The notes below the pieces were generated by a model. That model worked only from the letters and a program-made list of their open reading frames with translations, did not search any database and had not been told where the DNA came from. Position numbers and translations under genes: made by a program. From assembly GCF_017562075.2 (NCBI RefSeq), contig NC_054083.1, forward strand, positions 35,939,755 to 36,003,754: 64,000 bases of DNA. Reading direction: 5' to 3'. Below, piece by piece: positions 1-9,007 of this stretch; positions within the stretch are counted from its first letter, which is position 1, and each line of letters begins with the position of its first letter. The stretch comes from Anopheles merus (lineage: Eukaryota; Arthropoda; Insecta; Diptera; Culicidae).

Positions 1-3000
1 CAGCATAATCGGTATCCCTAAAGCTTGCTGTTGCTCACGAAAGTTTCCAAAGGGCTGTAAAAGAGGGAACACAAAACCAACGGCCAAGTAAAAGCTGTCT
101 GACTCTTGTGAGACTCGTGATCTTTGCAAAAATCGTCTAGAACAGGACAGTTAAACAACGGAGCGCACCCTTCTTCCTTTCCCCCCTACACCGCACACAC
201 GATCCGGGTGCCTGCGAGCGACACTTAAACATTTCGTATTTATTATTCACTTAAACTCTCCAACTCCCAAACCTCCCTGTCCCTTTCCCGGCGACCATTA
301 CTACTCGGCTGCCGCATAGATGATGGGTGCCGGCACCATCCAACCATACACTATTTGCTATGCTCCCGGGCAACTTTTCCTGTTCCGAGTGGCTAGAACT
401 GCATCCACTCTAGCCCACCACCGCCGCAGTACTAGGCGACTTGTGCAAATGAAATTAAATCTTCGTTTTCATCGCCACTAACTTGCTTCCTTCCACTGCG
501 AAAAGTGTGCGCCTTTGTTCGTGGCGTTCTCGGTAGAAGCGTTTACTTACGTCCTATGTGTATGTGTGTGTGTGTCAAGTCTGTATGTGTACTATTGTGC
601 TGCCTTTCCTTTCCGTTCACTTTATGATTTTCTGTTCATTTTCTGTTTTTGCTTCCTGCTTGCTGCGATGCGAAGGGAACACCAGCATCAAATCCACCAT
701 TGGACTCACTCAAAACAGTTTGAAACACATAAAAACAGGCCACCAACTTGTACGGTACCGCCACAGGACATAGGCAGTGCAGTGATTTCCTTCGGTCCGA
801 AACTCTGAACGAGAGAGAGAGAGAGCGCATGAGATCACATTTATGAAACTATATTTACCTTCTCTCCCTGGGTTGGCCGGGGCCAAGTCAAGACAATGGC
901 GCTCTAAGCGATGCTCATGCTGCAGCTTCAAGCTGACATTGTACAGTAATCGAAGTGGTTGCCGGGAAAGAGGAGATCATTGTGTGTATGAGGAGTCAGC
1001 AAACACGACAGACAACGCGATGCAGCGATTGTGAAAGTGTTGTGCAAAGTGCAGTAAATGCACTCTAAGGAGCAATATCCTTTGTTGTAGCTACGACTGT
1101 TAGAAGAACGAGTTCGGTTCTAATCTAATAACGCTTATGCTTCGATGCATTCGACGGACAACGATGGTCGACGAAACGACAATGTCATTGTAGCAAGTAG
1201 AATAGATTTACGATTGTTTTAAAAATAGCCCATAATAGTTTTCCCCGTAGCTTTATTGGATTTCTACCACTGAAAATGTCGTTTATATTATGAACAGTAT
1301 CTTTGATTTCCCATCGACTTAACGAAAGGTGTAAATAATATATATTGTGATGATATTTATTTAAAAAACTTATTAGAAATGTTATTTAAGTATCTTTGGG
1401 TACTGATAGTAAGAGGAACTGATTCATTAATTCTCTTCTCTTGGCGTAAGTGAACCAATAACGCAAGGATCTAGTTCTACAACAACATGACCAAAATATA
1501 CCAAAACATGCCAAAACTAACAACGTAGCTTTTCTAGTAAAATTGACAGAAATTTTGAAATGAAAATTATACTAGACATACAGCAAATAGATCCTCTTTT
1601 GACCAATAATTAGTTATCCAATTGAATGAAGCAGCACAATTTATCTGATGTTACAAACGTTGCAGACTTATAGATCACACAGGTGATCCTTAGGACCTTA
1701 GCAGTAAGCTTATGGCATGTGCTGATGATCTAGCATCAACAACACCCCAAAACCGTAGATACTTATTCATTGTCAAAGATATCCACTTTAAAATACAACG
1801 ACTTGTAACGCGTATAAACGCCCGTAGAAGAGAATGGTTTGAAAACTCACCTCAAAAGCACACTGCATCAATCAAACCTCATCGCACAAAGCGACCTTTT
1901 GCCAACCTTTCCTTAAGTACGTTTCCGCGTTACGTTTCGCGTGCTGATGATGAGAGTTTTCTTCCCCCAATCCGCCAGTGAAAAAGGAAACGCGGAACGT
2001 GCGCAAAAATTGAACGATAAAGCGTACAAGCACGTAGCAGGACGTGTCTCGATTCGTTTGCGAACGCTACCCGGTTTGCCTTTTCATCATTCCCACGCTT
2101 TTCCTCGCTTTTCCATTATGGTACATGTAACACATTCTTCTGCAGAAATGTCTCCTCTCTTTCCGGTAGGACGTACGGTTACTAACCCACCCGAAAAATA
2201 CGCGCTCGACTCGGTCAATCGTGTGCGCTCACGAAACCACCCTTTTTGCCAATCCATTCAAGATGCGTTTTCCTGCTTCAGAAGTAAAGTAGGACACACT
2301 CACAAAAAAAGAGGGGGAAACGCCTACCTCCCTTAGCAGATCGACCGTGGCAGGATGATTTTTCCAACTTGCCTACAGCTTTGCGCCTTTTCCTCGAACT
2401 CCGTTTTGTGCCTTTACTATTCTTCGTCGGTTTCACCCGAGCGGCCGGATATGAGACGAGCGTTTGTTACGGATGGTACGAAAGAATGTGAAAAGCGGGA
2501 GAGTCGTCTTTTTTTTGCTTGTATTTGTATTGATTCAAACCCATTCAGCGATTCAGGAAGCTGGTTTAAGGGATTCTCTTGTTGCATTCGGCTTGGTTAG
2601 TTGAATGGTGAGGTGATGTTTGATTTGGAGCCTTTTTATTTGTCCAACATTCGCACTCTGTACTAGATGAGAGGTACTTCCCTCGACTGGTAGTCCTACT
2701 TCAAGTGCTTTGATTGTAAGCAAAATGGCGAAAAAGGAAGATGGCAAAGGAAATGTATTCATTTTCGCACCCGAAATTGAGTTTTTTGTGTGTCTTCCAT
2801 CTCCTTTCACTGGGTATTTTATTTCTATTTTTAGCTTCAACAAAGAGCTGGAGATATGGTTGAGATGCATGAAGTCATAGGAAATTAGGCTCCACTGAAA
2901 CTGCTGTAATCACTCTGTAGCCCAATTATTAGAAGATGTTTGTTGTCTTCTGGGTCTTCTGTGATTCGAATTCTACCAGAGTTTGGAGTAGCTTTAAATC

Positions 3001-3085
3001 TTGAACAAGTTTGAGAGGAATTCTCATAATGTCAGTTGAAAGTAACGTATCCTAATCTTCGCCTTCATATTTTTCCATCCCCCAG
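1..3085 (+). other. Punch intron (partial), no coding exon seen
   Basis: This stretch lies upstream of the first recognisable Punch exon and should be intron, because the conserved enzyme core that precedes the 3086 exon is not encoded in it. It holds a (GA)n tract at 811-825, an AT-rich part at about 1200-1660, and several short ORFs with no recognisable product. The 3' end reads as a pyrimidine-rich acceptor (TTTTTCCATCCCCCAG) just before 3086. Alternative first exons of Punch, known in Drosophila, could be hidden here but none can be supported. Confidence 0.7.
811..825. repeat. (GA)n tract
   Basis: Pure GA run in the Punch intron. Such tracts can bind GAGA factor in flies, but nothing else here supports a regulatory role. 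Confidence 0.85.
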
Positions 3086-3251
3086 AGGCCTTGAACGGTG
3101 CCGTTTTCGACGAGGATCACGACGAAATGGTCGTGGTGAAGGACATCGAAATGTTCTCCATGTGCGAGCACCACCTGGTGCCGTTCTACGGTAAAGTCTC
3201 GATCGGTTACTTGCCCTGCAAGAAGATTCTCGGGCTGAGCAAGCTGGCCAG
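3086..3251 (+). CDS. Pu: Punch coding exon with first zinc-ligand motif
   Basis: The exon encodes [16 protein letters not shown], then the CEHHLVPF zinc site and [15 protein letters not shown]. The acceptor is CCCCCAG before 3086; an AG two bases later (3086-3087) is an alternative. The donor is CCAG|GTATGT at 3251/3252, leaving AG of an Arg codon that is completed by the A at 3325. Confidence 0.95.
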
Positions 3252-3661
3252 GTATGTTGGGACGAAACAGCGTCAATAACCATTATCAAAAATCGCTAAC
3301 AAAACCATCAAATCTTTGTCACAGAATTGTGGAGATCTTCTCGCGCCGTCTTCAGGTGCAGGAGCGGCTGACGAAACAGATTGCCGTTGCCGTCACCCAG
3401 GCAGTACAGCCAGCCGGCGTTGCCGTCATCATCGAGGGAGTGTAAGTATGCCCGTCGATGCCTTGCTGTACCTTGTTTCAAAAACGATCTTTACTGACCT
3501 TTTCCTTTATTCCTTCTTCAATTCCACACAGGCACATGTGCATGGTGATGCGCGGCGTGCAGAAGATCAACAGCAAAACGGTCACCTCGACCATGCTGGG
3601 CGTCTTCCGGGACGATCCGAAAACGCGCGAAGAGTTCCTGACGCTCTGCAACAACAAGTGA
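3086..3661 (+). CDS. Pu: GTP cyclohydrolase I (Punch), 3' coding part, join(3086..3251,3325..3441,3532..3661)
   Basis: This enzyme (EC 3.5.4.16) converts GTP to 7,8-dihydroneopterin triphosphate, the first step of tetrahydrobiopterin and pteridine-pigment synthesis, as a cytosolic homodecamer. The spliced product covers about the last 136 residues. Visible family hallmarks are MCEHHLVPF with the zinc-ligand Cys and His, the second zinc Cys in HMCMVMRG, the substrate-site run [12 protein letters not shown], and the C-terminal block [13 protein letters not shown]. The frame is kept across both introns (73 and 90 nt), and the ORF ends at TGA 3659-3661. The N-terminal regulatory region and the start of the catalytic core are on exons left of the window, so the gene is cut by the edge rather than broken. 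Identity is close to certain from conservation with fly and human GTP cyclohydrolase I. Expression control cannot be judged here. Confidence 0.96.
3325..3441 (+). CDS. Pu: Punch coding exon, [13 protein letters not shown] block
   Basis: The exon encodes the [19 protein letters not shown] helix and [11 protein letters not shown]. The acceptor is TTTGTCACAG before 3325 and the donor is GTAAGT at 3442. The split Val codon (GT|G) joins the next exon in frame. The upstream intron is only 73 nt, typical of small dipteran introns. Confidence 0.95.
3532..3661 (+). CDS. Pu: Punch terminal coding exon
   Basis: The exon follows the acceptor TTCCACACAG and opens with [16 protein letters not shown], which carries the second zinc Cys and substrate-pocket residues. 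It ends with [10 protein letters not shown] and TGA. The end point matches the usual C-terminus of the family to within a few residues. Confidence 0.95.
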
Positions 3662-4058
3662 GCCCACATTTTGCATCGATCCCAGCCGACCCCAGCACTA
3701 ACGCCACCGGCGATGATCGATGAAGCCCACGACGACGACGTACGGAAGGAGTATTAATTGCGAAAGGCGAAGGGTAAACCTTTGGCCTTGGTGCAACTCG
3801 TTTAGGGAAATCCGTTTAGGGAAATCGTTCACTCGATATACTCGATTTTTAGCTGCCAGGTTTTGAATATGTTAGCGTACCTTTTATGGTTTTTGATCGT
3901 ACGGCGGAAACTGATCCGCATCATCAGTGTTTTTTACATTTTGAAGCCCCACTGGAAGGCAAATTTTACAAATCATACTCATCGTTGTTATAAATGTCTA
4001 TCCGTGTGCCGCCGGGCGCATACTTTGTTGTGTCCAAACCTTTCGTAAAAAGAAGGAC

Positions 4059-4064
4059 AATAAA
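4059..4064 (+). terminator. candidate poly(A) signal AATAAA (Punch, proximal)
   Basis: First canonical AATAAA after the Punch stop, about 400 nt downstream of it. A second lies 100 nt further on at 4162-4167. Confidence 0.45.
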
Positions 4065-4081
4065 TTTAGATGCTAGTAACG

Positions 4082-4100
4082 CTCTCTCTCTCTCTCTCTC
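4082..4100. repeat. (CT)n microsatellite
   Basis: Uninterrupted CT dinucleotide run in the presumed Punch 3' UTR. Confidence 0.9.
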
Positions 4101-4804
4101 ACTCTATGAAACGCAGTGGACACGATTACGATCGCTGATCCCTCGCAATATTACAAATGATAATAAATTTTAGCCCATACAGGTGTAAAGCATGTTACAA
4201 AAATCAAGCAAAAAAAATCTGTGTAAATGTAAGTGAAAAAAAAAAACGCATCGATATCTATCTACACAAACACACTGTTTTACACTACTCGGACGTATAC
4301 ACAAAATTTATACATTTTTGAATCTGGTATTTGCCACGCGAATGGGTCCAAGTTGTACACAAACCAGGAAAGGAATCTTTATTGTTGTTTGTTAACGTTT
4401 GATACGGTGAAAGATTGTTGATTAGTGAGGTGGTAAATGTAGCGAAAAGGAAGCAACCACAGGAGAGGTTAACGCGAACGCCAAGCCCTAACCGTTCAGC
4501 TCTAAAGCAAGGTCTGAATATACAACGATTGCTGTTAGCATTCACATATACACCCTGTCGTACCGATGATGGCCACCCTCACTCCCTGGTCCCTGGAAGA
4601 TACTACACGGCACATCAGATTATAATCGCAAGTTAAGCATGAAGTGAGAAACCAACATCAGCATCAGGCCAACAGCTGTAGGCAAAAAAACGCCAATCAA
4701 ACCTTATTGTTATACTAGCCGATATGTCCATACGTGCATAAATAAGTGAATAAATGTAAACGAACATCAAACGTTTTGGTATTCTTCCATCTCTTCGAGA
4801 AACA

Positions 4805-4810
4805 AATAAA
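4805..4810 (+). terminator. candidate poly(A) signal AATAAA (Punch, distal)
   Basis: Last of four canonical hexamers before the MITE-like element. Another lies at 4749-4754. Use of this signal would give a 3' UTR of about 1.15 kb. Confidence 0.35.
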
Positions 4811-4867
4811 GGTTTATTTAACGGACTATATAATGGAGACAATCATGTAGATAAATTAAAAAAATAC

Positions 4868-5225
4868 TAGCTGGTATCGCGAAAGAATTGGTTTAAAATT
4901 AACAGTCGTTAAAATTTAACCAGAGTCGTTAAAAATTGCTAGAATTTGGCATCGCGAACGCATTGAGTTCATTTGTTAATTTTAACGACTGGTCCAATGC
5001 CGCCGTCAAACGACTGTCAAGAGCGTATGCGATACAATTTAACAGTCGTTTAATTGTACTGCTCGAATTTTTTCCCCGTGTTTGCCTATATGCCATTTCG
5101 AGCAGTCGTTAACTGTTTTGACGATCGTTTATTTTAACAGGAATGAACAACAAATGAACTCGGTTAAACCAAAATGAACTTTAAACGACTGTTAAAAAGA
5201 GTTCATTTATTCGCGATGCCGGCTA
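4868..5225. mobile_element. MITE-like inverted-repeat element with three copies of a terminal module
   Basis: The two ends are imperfect inverted repeats: GCTGGTATCGCGA just inside TA at the left, and GCCGGCATCGCGA read from the right end, also followed by TA. A TA target duplication is therefore possible. The shared module is a GGYATCGCGAA box, then a GAGTTCATTT-like box, then a CAGTCGTT box. It occurs at the left end (4873-4910, degenerate middle), internally (4948-4991) and reversed at the right end (5220 down to 5184). The octamer CAGTCGTT or its complement occurs exactly at 4903, 4984, 5009, 5043, 5103 and 5184, in both orientations. GAGTTCATTT or its complement is at 4965, 5152 and 5199. 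There is no coding capacity. Superfamily and autonomous partner are not known to me. Confidence 0.72.
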
Positions 5226-8200
5226 CTGTTTATATTTAAAAACCAATCTTGGTGAAAATATGACGAAAAGTTCCATAATTACCGTTTTGTATTAGTTTAA
5301 TGGTATTTGCAACAGAACGTTCAAATTACATAGATTTGCTTGGTCGTATCTGACGACTTTGGACGTATTTTACATGAAATATTGATGTTTTTAACGAAAA
5401 CAATCAACTATTTTTAAAATCGCGTGGAATTTAACCCCCAGTGCTGTTTGCATTACAAATTGCATACCTCAAGGCGTAAACCAATGGATGTTACTGCAGT
5501 ATTGCAGTCAGTTTCAGTTTAGCATTGCATAACGAAAGGCGCATTTCGTTCAGCTTATGGCAAATCGCGATTCTTTGAGCAAAACGATTGCAAATTGAAA
5601 AGGGGAAGCATTTTATATCAAAGCCACATCGAAAATCGGTTGGTTTATGTTTCTTCACTTTTTGCAATGTAAACTTTTGTACATGAAACTGAAAATTGAG
5701 GAATTTGGATCAGGCGTATCAAATTAAATATTGAATGGCTTATGGTAGTATTGTGCGTGGTCAACAAACATTCTTGTATGGCACAGCAATCATTAAAGAC
5801 ATACTAATGAATACATATGATAGAAGAATGATCAAGTCAGTCTTGAAAATGGCGATCCATGACAAGGCCATGACGGTCCTTGTTTAATTTGACGACTGTA
5901 CCTTGGGCCGTCCACATAATTTGCTGAGACATTGAAATTTGTTTTCACATTATTCATTTTCGCTACGTTTTATTAAACTTTTAGCCACCGAGCTAATCTG
6001 GAAATCAACGGCGAGCGGTTATGGTAACCCTCGGTCGAGCAATTGCAACCCAATTGATTGCGGGCACACGTCAACTCCAATGAAAGAATCCTGCTCCGCT
6101 CTAGGCGAAGACTGGGCTCTGGCTCGTTTGATACCGAGCGTTATCGATTCGCATCGATGTATTGGTGGATTGGTCACCTGTTTAAGTCCCTTCTTTTCCT
6201 CCCTACTGCCCTTACCATGCCAAACGATTTGCAACCTTTGCGGTTTAAGCGCCGACAGTGGAAGCAAAACACGAAAAGAAAGCCGGAGGGGTAGCAAAGG
6301 CAAAAAGATCGGTTTCTCTGCCCAGTTGTTTTCCAATTATTCGTGCCAGTCAAATCGGACACGAGGCCTATCGGGTTCACCATACCGGGGGTTCAGAGAG
6401 CACGTGCTGCACCGTTGGTTGGATTAAGAGGGCGGCCAGTTGTGGTTTCCAGTTCCGATTCAACGCACGCCTTTCAATAATGGTTCTCTAATGCAGACGT
6501 TGTACTGGATTGGCAAACCAAGCTAAGCGCATGCGGTTTACTATTGAGACTTTTTTACATTATTAATTGTTAACACATTTATAAATTTATAAATCCTTTG
6601 AAAATGAGTTGAAAGATCTATAATAAGCTATGAAACGCATCCTTTACTTGAAACAGAATAATTCAAATGTTTCGTAGCTTATTAACAACATTAAGTGTGT
6701 CTTGATTCAATGTGTTTTAAAGATTTAAAATTTCATAAAAATTAAAAAAATATAAACGAGAAATATCCCTACTGTAAAGGAATCATTTTGAAGAAACTAT
6801 TCCTTGAAACAATAGAATTCAATGCATACAATAAATACTATCTATGAATGGACGAAATTTTAAATGAATATTTAAAGAGTATTATTGAACCAACAAAAAT
6901 CAACCGGTTCTATAGTTATGGGACCACCTGTACGGCAATAACACATCGCACCAACACGCTGTTGCTAGCATACTCTAAACAGACCGACCGCGGAATGTAA
7001 ACAGCGTACCGATACGAGCCAGAGAAAATAGCCCTCAGCATAAATCTGCAGCATAACAGCAAAAACCCCGCTCTCTCCGCAGCAACGAAGCAACGAATAA
7101 AGTGGAATAAAATAATCATTGATTCGCGCGCGCGCGCACGCGATCTGTAGCAACAAGCAGCTCAAACGATCACCAACACAACGTCAGACCAATGGCAATT
7201 TAGGGTTGCGATAGTGGTGGTAGTGTCTCCCTATCCCCAAGGGCTACAGTGGAGTTCCCCATACACAGCGTGCAGCCGGTTCTGGAGCATGATCCACGAG
7301 GGAGTTTTGCTCGGTCGGGTCCCACATGTGCGCACGAAAAACCCGAACGCAAACGAGTCGCACTAAAGCAGGGGTTGTCAGTTTATGCTTAGTTGATGTT
7401 TTTTACCTTTTTTAAACATTTTTTTAAAATTATCGTTGTATTTTAACAGTCAAAACAGTAAGGAAATTCCTTAGTTGCATGTAAGCTAAATATAAAAGTT
7501 CATTATAAAAGAAACAACAAAACAGTCGCATACCCGCCATCATTTAAATGAATGTTAAATGTAATTAATTTTATAGACATTATCAAATGAATAATGTATG
7601 TGTTACTTACATGAACTGCAAGAAGTAATCTGTAAAATACAAAACAAACGCAAACATTAGAAATGAAATAAAACATTTAACATATAATACACGAAACAAA
7701 ATACTAGATAGTTCAAAGATAAACACACCAACAACTACCAATTTCACTAAAATTCAAAAATAGAAGCCGCACAAATGCATGCATTTGTCACAAAACAAGA
7801 ATTATACGAAAAAAAAACATCAAACTTTGCTCTACATGCAAACTACTCAAAAACAAATTATGCTTCTAAAAACAAACAATTCATATCAAAACCGAAAACT
7901 CCCCAATTGTACAAAACGTTTCAATATCAACCCCTGCCGACCATGATCGGTTGCGTACCGCGCGGGTATGATCATCTCGTTCCTGCAGCGTGCTGTCGCG
8001 CTGCTCACTCCTGTGTGCCCAACGTACCCATCGAAGGAAGCGCGAACCTGCAGGGTTCTGCTTCGTGCGCACGCAGCTTAGGGGGTTTGAACGCTGTTGC
8101 TCGGGATTTGAATGATCAGATGATTTTTTGACTTCGCGCCGAGTCGCACGCGTGTGTGCTGAAGCCGTTCCGAGGTTTTATAGCGTACCAGCTGCGTCGT
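5226..8200. other. Punch-fringe intergenic region
   Basis: About 3 kb without a supportable gene. It contains AT-rich blocks (about 6540-6900 and 7380-7900), an alternating CG run at 7125-7136, an 18-bp perfect palindrome at 7771-7788, and several unconvincing ORFs, the longest at 5939-6427. The distal part probably includes fringe promoter sequence. Confidence 0.6.
7125..7136. repeat. (CG)6 alternating purine-pyrimidine tract
   Basis: Twelve bases of alternating CG, followed by CACG. This composition can adopt Z-DNA, but no function is shown. Confidence 0.8.
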
Positions 8201-8488
8201 TTCGGAACGACGTCAACAAATACAGCAACCCGAGAAGGGAGAAGTTTCGTTTCAGAACAGGTGTAGGGATATTTAAGTCAAATTGGTATTTTGTTTCAAA
8301 TATGAATAAAGTGTGAGTTCTAAACACAGTAAAAGTGTTTGAGTGTTTTAGAGGTAACCATAAGTAGTAGTTTGTGTTTTGGAATTCGGTGAAACAACTA
8401 TAAACCAGTGTATCATGTGCTGTGCTAAAGTGTTATTTGGTTGATCATTCCTTGATACTGTGCTGAAAATAATATAAGATTCGAATAA

Positions 8489-8516
8489 ATCTATGATCTA
8501 TGATCTATGATCTATG
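8489..8516. repeat. perfect tandem repeat (ATCTATG)4
   Basis: Four exact copies of a 7-base unit in the presumed fringe leader. Confidence 0.95.
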
Positions 8517-8768
8517 ATAATATGCTAACAGTGCATTAAGTGTCCCTGCCAAGGTGTTTAAGTGATATCCAATATCGTAGTGAAGATTGTGTTTTTGAAG
8601 ATTGTGAATTGTTTCAACAAAAAAATAAAAATTAAGTGCTCACATTCAAAAGATATAGTGCCGTGCCCAGTGTTGTTTGTTTGTGTCTGATTCCGGTAAG
8701 CTCTGCGGCCAAAGCCTTCGTCCTGGATCCACACGCGAGCAAGCTGAGCGCTAAGGTTGGACCCCAAC

Positions 8769-8804
8769 ATGCGCACGTGCTCCCTGTGGAGGACGGGCAG
8801 CTAG
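8769..8804 (+). CDS. upstream ORF (11 codons plus stop) in fringe leader
   Basis: ATG at 8769 opens an 11-codon ORF ending in TAG, 11 nt before the first in-frame fringe ATG. It is seen directly. Whether it is translated or transcribed in the mature leader is inference. A potential donor (GGTAAGC) at 8694-8700 could remove nearby leader sequence. Confidence 0.25.
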   Translation: MRTCSLWRTGS

Positions 8805-8815
8805 AGCGGGCTTCT

Positions 8816-9007
8816 ATGAGGTGCATCCGGAAGAAGATGACCCTCCTATACACGGCCACCTACCGGTACAAGCGTGCACTGCAAACAATGGCGGCGGGCG
8901 TATTTCTCATCTACATGACGCTGGTCCTGTACCAGAACGTCTACGGGTACGACGGTGGTGACGGTGGTCCCGACCCGGACCGTGCCATCGTAGCCGACAA
9001 TTTGCAG
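8816..9007 (+). CDS. fng: fringe exon 1 (coding part): tail and signal anchor
   Basis: Begins MRCIRKKMTLLY; the hydrophobic segment AAGVFLIYMTLVLYQ makes a type II membrane anchor. The first in-frame ATG is 8816 (T at -3, poor context). The next, at 8837, has A at -3 and is a good alternative, shortening the tail by seven residues. The donor CAG|GTGAGC at 9007/9008 ends the exon at a codon boundary. The frame stays open for a further 77 codons into the intron, so intron retention would give a protein of about 141 residues without a catalytic domain. Confidence 0.9.

Larger units (their letters stand above)
3662..4850 (+). other. Pu: Punch 3' UTR and downstream region
   Basis: Non-coding sequence after the Punch stop. 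It contains a (CT)n tract at 4082-4100 and AATAAA hexamers at 4059-4064, 4162-4167, 4749-4754 and 4805-4810, compatible with several alternative 3' ends. The ORFs in this stretch are short and not protein-like. The true cleavage site cannot be chosen from sequence alone. Confidence 0.6.
8201..8815 (+). other. fng: probable fringe 5' UTR / promoter-proximal sequence
   Basis: The stretch before the fringe start has the GTGAA/AAGTG-rich texture common in dipteran 5' UTRs and holds a heptamer tandem repeat at 8489-8516. No clear TATA plus initiator pair fixes the transcription start. A short upstream ORF (8769-8804) overlaps the end of this leader in another frame. The fringe frame itself is open from 8636 but has no ATG before 8816. 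Confidence 0.45.

Noticed and set aside
1712..1981. ORF with an ACADDLAST run resembling the reverse-transcriptase ADD box
   Set aside because: Only the short ADD motif fits. A stop lies just upstream in frame, and the flanking residues do not follow a known reverse-transcriptase pattern closely enough to call a retroelement relic.
5939..6427. 162-codon ORF between Punch and fringe
   Set aside because: No protein-like domain or motif, and competing frames on both strands. Treated as intergenic.
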